From assembly GCF_002443255.2 (NCBI RefSeq), contig NW_019211460.1, forward strand, positions 26,394,882 to 26,458,881: 64,000 bases of DNA, given 5' to 3'. The notes under the pieces are model-generated. The model was given only the letters and a program-made list of their open reading frames with translations, made no database searches and was not told the DNA's origin. Positions 58,441-64,000 of this stretch are shown piece after piece. Numbering within the stretch: the stretch's first letter is position 1; the number at the start of each line of letters is the position of its first letter. The position numbers and the translations under genes were made by a program. This DNA is from Varroa destructor (Eukaryota; Arthropoda; Arachnida; Mesostigmata; Varroidae).

Positions 58441-61400
58441 AGACAGTAGACTGATGTTCGATCTTTTGGCGGGTCTTGAAAGAGACACACAGGCTGGCTA
58501 GCCTACTAAATAGCTGATATTCGTTTCTAAAGTATGACTACGAGCAAAGTTCACATCAATTTAACTGACCTGTCAAATGGACTTGGAACCTTGCTGATAG
58601 CCTTAGCGAGGTAGATATCCTGGTATTCGTGAAATTCAGCTAGATGAGTGTTTAGGACCAAGAAAAACGAGGAACTATGATACAAAGACAGTCCCGAATC
58701 GTGGCCGATTAGATGCTGTAGGTTGGTGGAGGTAATGTCTGCAAATACAGTTTAAACGAATGAATTTGTCAACCAACATCTACAATGATTAACATCCATG
58801 TCCTACGCCGTCTGTCGAATGTGAGTCCCTGATAGCCATGTAAATCGTTTTACACAGCACTAGAGAGGGTAAAAATTGATTACTTAAATTGACGATGAAA
58901 ACAGTGAGGGGCAAAAACTACTTCTCAAGTATTTCGTTATCTGCAAGCTACTTTCGGCAACATAAATTAAGGTGCCTTCTCGTAGTGTTGTTCAGCGATG
59001 AAGAGAAACAATATGCAGATATATTTTCAATTGATTCAGTTTTAATTGCAGACAAAGACGTTTTGTTACCGAAACCGAGTTGTTATGATATATGTGTCAG
59101 TATTAGGTGTATCTTATCCGTTGCTGTTGCCATAAAACAGCCTTGTGTAAAAAAATACGTATTTCACTTTTGCAAAAGTGTACGGATTTTTCAACAGACG
59201 TTTATTTCCCAATGCTGAGGAGGACTAGCATGTGATTAGACAGCTTAAATTATCGCAATAAATAGTGCTTTTTCTTGAATAATAGATCTTGGTCGACTGC
59301 AATAGAACAGTTTACACCCTCAGATTGTTTTTGTTATCGTCATAGTACAAGACAATGCTACCACAATAAAACAGAACAGCTCTAGAATTTGTCTAGCTAA
59401 TGGAAGGTATCTTTGTAGATCGACCTGTCACGCTTATCTGTCGTAAAAGCCTTTCTTTCAATGAGCCTCAATTTCTTCAAGAGCGACCCTACTTGACTTA
59501 AATGCGGAAAATATAGTCACGGTGAGATAAGGGTGTTAACTAGTTGTTCTAGGAACCTGTCTGCTTGGGTATAGCGTTGACTAAACTGAGTTGGCTGCAC
59601 TAAAGTCAGTATTGTGTAGCCCAGTAACCTTACTGACGTTCTTTGAGAAAAATCACTAACATCTTTGAATGAAAACTTACTAGTTTTTGTTTGTTGACTT
59701 TTTCGAACGCGGTATCCTAAATATTTTATCCATAAATAAATATTTATCTTTAGATAAAATATTTTATCTTTAAATAAAAAAAATTTCAAAACATTTTCTT
59801 AAATTAAAATTAAAATTACAAAACATTTTCTCAGAAATTTAATTAAAGCGTTTTTAGTCAAGGTCACCCTTTTTTTTCACGTAATATTTAAATATTCGTA
59901 CATGAAGAATCTTTCAGCTCATGCTTATCACGGTTGAACGCATATTGAAATCACATTGAAAATGTACAATTTACTAATTAGGCAACATTACATGAACGTG
60001 ACGTATCACATGAGGTATACATTTTTAATAGCACAGAGTCAATTGTGACAAAGCGTACAAATAGTTGTGCTAGTTTTAGACTAGAGGAACAAATCAATGT
60101 AATACAATGTCTGTTAATTAAAACACGAACAGTTCTTAAAATCCGGCACAACACATATGGCCATTGTAGTTGGTTATTATGGGTTACTTTTTAGGCTATT
60201 CACCAGGGGCTAAATTAAGCCAAGTATAAAGTGGGGTCCTTACAAAAGAGGTACACATTCTACGGTCCTCTGAATGTCTTCTAAACATATATATATATCG
60301 CCAATTTAGGCCGTGCTAATCTAGGTAATTTTTATATAGTTGGTATACATCATAAACAACAACAGCTGTTTTCGTATATACGTTATGCGAATGAAACATT
60401 CTGCGGGCTCGAAAACCATGCTAGGGAAATCGTTAATTCTGTGCCTGATCTCAATTAATGGAAAACCAGCTGCACCAGATAACCTGTAGCAATCCATGGC
60501 GGTATCCTGTTCAAGTCGTTTGGTTTTGCAATGGTTCCCAATATGTAAACATCAACGCTATAGTGCACGGCATTTAAAAGCACGGGTACAACCGTACACA
60601 TAATTCGTAGAAATACAAACTATGTACTTTTATATGGGTTTCGGCGTGCTGTACGAGCGTACGCTTACTCTGAATCGTGCACAGTGATTTCAGTTAACTA
60701 GAAGCGTATGCAAGACATTTCGTACTATCGTAATGCTCACAAATAAATAAACACCAAGTAGAACCTGCGCAAAATGTTTACCATGGTCGTACTGCTGCTC
60801 TGTCCAGGATTCTTAACGTTGTGACTTTGCCATTCCGAAGAGAACGTAACGAGAGTAAAGCGGAGAGCCACTAGTACATTAACGATCAGTTATTGGCTCT
60901 AATAAGTGGATGAACTAACGAATGAATGAATGAAAACGGACTATTTAGTTGTTGTGATTTTTTCCGCTCGTTGATAAATACAGTGATTCTCTGTCTAAGG
61001 TGGCACTCGCAGAAGATGTCGACAGTTAGGTAGAACCCACTTTTTAGAAGGATACCTTAACGAAACGAGAATAAGGGTCGTATCTCTGTGCTCAATCACC
61101 AATAAACGTTACACGAAAATCTGCACGTTTTTTAAACGTGCTACGTTATTGTAAATGTTTATGAACAATTCGATCTGCAGAATTAATTATAACTTCTCTT
61201 AACATACTAGACGAGGGAAATGGCTTTTTTGCGAAAAACCATTAGGAGAGAAGTTCTGTAGAGGAAGAAAGGATGGGCCGAAACTGACAGAAATATGGTC
61301 TATGCCCAAGCTAAAGTAAGTGTTCATAGGGCAAGAGGAAGTGTGAGTAAAACAATTGATGGGAGACTATTCAATAATCGTTAGATGAATAATGATATAG

Positions 61401-64000
61401 CGAAGCTGGGATGTTTTCATGGTTAAACGTTGAAGTTTTATGAAACTCCAACAAGAATTAAATTTAATCAGGAACAACGTTCTACGAAAATAATATCCGC
61501 CGTTGCGATGGCGGAATGCAAGTGATTAACACTTCGAGGGGTTGATCCATTTAAGCCGTGGACGGAAAGGCCGTTATACATTTATTACCCTACGAATAGG
61601 TTGAGGGGGCCGACAAAGTAGTGCGACAGAATCTCTATTAAAGGCACCAAAGAGCGCTAATGACTGGAATAAAATTTAACGGTGGTCTCATTCATATTTT
61701 TGCGGCTAAAATTTGCAGGATCACATAATCAATATGTTTTGCGGATCAACGACTCTCCTTGCTCCAGGTGTATGCAAGTAAATAAGTTATATGAACATTG
61801 CAAGAAGAGTGTGTATATCTTGTGCCATTGCACTTCAGCGCATTTTCTCCTGCAAGCCCAAATTTCGATAAACAGCACTGGTTTTTTGGCAATAATGGCA
61901 TCGAATCTCATTGACGCAGGGATAGCTTTAATAGGTATCGTACCCTGGTAAAATGAATCGCTATATACAGCTCGGTGCGCGAAAAATTACAGTCTGCCAC
62001 AATATAAGTGAGAACTAGAAACTACAAGAAGCATGAACAATAACAGCCCTTCTATTCAATCAAACTTTCAGCGATTTGTTTACCCTACACGCATTCACGT
62101 ACGCGCATACAGGGAGGTTGAAGTAGGTGAATATTTGTAACTTACGTGAACGAAGAAAGTCAACGCCACTCACTTTGTTGTTATATATGTGGATGTAACG
62201 ATCAAAACAGTTCGACACTTAAGTTTTAATCGACTGCTATTCAACAATCACCAGCACGAACTATAACACAATCTTCGATCTTTGGATGAGGATCAGCTAA
62301 ACAAGTGAGGTCTCGCGGCGTATGTGCTAAAACAACGTTTAGCCGTTGCGTTTGTTGTTAAAAAGAGATATCAATAACTGCGCAAATGTCGATTGTCGGT
62401 TTCGATTTTCAAGTTCAGCGTACAATGCTGTAGGCAATAACGGCACTATGCGTTTACTCCACGACTAACGATCGTAGCTCGACCGATACACGCGAAAGCT
62501 ATACAACTGCTTAAGCTAGCAGCCAGCTAGCAAACAACTTTGCAGTGGCTAGTTCATGCACGCTCGGCAAAAAAAACCCTGCTCCATCCAGTACAGCTAT
62601 CGACGGACCGATTTCTTCTTCAACCCATCCGATTGGTACCAGCGTCGAGACAGCACCGAATTTCTATATTACGCTCAGCCCCCAACGGCAAAGAAGTCAA
62701 CCAGGAATTGGTAGACGCGACAATCGACCAACAATCTACCCTTTTCTTCTCACTCACCGGCAGACATCGCAATGGGTAGCGGCGATGTTAATAGCACTGC
62801 TAAGCCGAAGCGATGGCGTCTCTTCTCTTTTGTTGGCGCCGTCTGTAGTGCCATTGGAAAAAATTGGAGGTTGCCTGCTGGACGTTCATCTGTCCTACCC
62901 GCCATCACAAACCAAAGCCCGATGATTCGGGACCGGACGTAAAACTCGAAACACAGACCTAAACACACTGCACAGGAGCTAGATACTACTATTACCATAA
63001 ACAGAGGCGTTTCGAGGCAAAAGAATCGTTAAACTCCTGAATGGTAAGCCGGAAGTTATCATTTGGTGCTCCCTAGCTTAAGCCTCCGCATTAACCCGTT
63101 ATCCTCCCCCTCACGAGAAAGTGCGGGGTTGTTAACAAACTGCAGTAAGCCTTAAAACTTGTAGTTACCGTCTTATGAAATTTCATGAGAGACATTGCGT
63201 ATCTTAATTCGATAACAATTTGACACTGTAAAAAAAAAAAAGAAAACGTCTAGTATGTTCATTTCCAGCAAACTTTTTCCCAGTCCACTCAAGTTGGCAA
63301 ACATCTTTAGGTTTGTTTTTATCGTCTCGCTATAAACCTAGGTTCACGAGGGTCTTATATACAAGGCCATGAAAGACGGAGATGGACTACCACCAGGCAA
63401 ACACGGTGTCCAATATTAGGCTTTCACAAGCGCATACGGCGGACTTTCTGAGCTAGTCGGACTAGAATGATGGCATTTTAATACGCATTAAAGGTGCCTC
63501 TCTTTATGCATTTGCCCCAACGCTCTGACAGCTTCCAAACAGCCGTACGCCTACCGTCCGTATTCTCATGTGTAATTTCTCTACTTATAGTTACTCTAAA
63601 TCGATAGCAGGATGTGCTTGCCCACCAGCTACACTCCTAGAACTATGGAAAGCCCCTTAATGACACGGAAGCACATCGCGACAGTAAGTGTACTGAAGCC
63701 AACATTGTATAATTTTTAGCTCAGTTAATGACACAATTGAAGCACCTCGAGGAAGTCTCACGTCGCTATCATTAAGTAATTACATTGCGATGCCAATAAT
63801 TTATGAGCCTTTTGAGGAGCTTGAGATAGCGAGATGCATTTATTGTTTTATTTTAGGCGAGTATCTTATAGTAGCAGGTCTCTCTGATGTCAATTGCAAG
63901 TTATTAGCAGTCAGTTACCATCATCTTACGCCCAAACCTAACCGATATTACCAAACTCGATCATTCTCCAAGGCTACGCCATTCTTTCGCCAAGTCTTTG
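58441..64000. other. Right-hand region without a supported gene
   Basis: About 5.6 kb. Open frames at 58889-59218 and 61682-61951 show no protein-like motifs. At 59740-59835 a local AT-rich duplication repeats CAAAACATTTTCT. At 62540-63000 a GC-richer island has overlapping frames on three readings (82-126 codons) without recognisable sequence; it could be a first exon or promoter of a neighbouring gene, but nothing proves it. Confidence 0.45.

Noticed and set aside
62545..62925. 126-codon + strand open frame
   Set aside because: Overlaps two other frames of similar length, one on the opposite strand, and has no recognisable motif.

Overview
The window is eukaryotic nuclear DNA. Its genes are split by introns of hundreds to thousands of bases with GT-AG sites, and long AT-leaning non-coding stretches separate them. 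The protein families, moderate GC and gene structure suggest an invertebrate, most likely an arthropod; a chelicerate or mite is a guess I cannot confirm from sequence alone. I found no bacterial-type operons, CRISPR arrays, rRNA genes or convincing intact tRNA genes.

Layout, left to right. (1) 1890-21686, + strand: the 3' part of a tyrosine-kinase-like gene of the lemur-tail kinase (LMTK/AATYK) type. Three exons give the C-lobe of the kinase domain, and later exons encode a long low-complexity acidic/Ser/Thr tail. The N-lobe exons must lie outside the window or are unrecognised. (2) 21687-28331: about 6.6 kb with no supported gene but with AT microsatellites and a head-to-head pair of tRNA-like (SINE-like) repeats. 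(3) 28332-46298, + strand: a complete RanBP2/Nup358 nucleoporin gene. I assembled it as 15 exons with consistent phases, giving 2475 codons plus stop. It has an N-terminal helical/TPR region, a coiled coil, FG repeats, four Ran-binding domains (the last degenerate), one RanBP2-type zinc finger and one IR-like motif; no cyclophilin domain was found. (4) 48531-55513, - strand: a complete seven-exon fructose-1,6-bisphosphatase gene (333 codons plus stop). Its 4.5 kb first intron contains (5) 52670-54718, - strand: an uninterrupted 682-codon RalBP1/RLIP-type gene whose RhoGAP domain lacks the arginine finger. (6) 57934-58440, - strand: a short RNF180-type Cys-rich protein without a RING. (7) 58441-64000: no supported gene.

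RanBP2 and the bisphosphatase genes converge tail to tail across about 2.2 kb. The genes belong to unrelated processes (kinase signalling, nuclear transport, gluconeogenesis, Ral signalling, ubiquitin-related), so this is ordinary animal gene order and not a functional cluster. The points most worth a second look are the same-strand nested intronless RLIP gene, its altered RhoGAP site, the kinase whose HRD motif reads VTD, and the reduced domain set of the nucleoporin.
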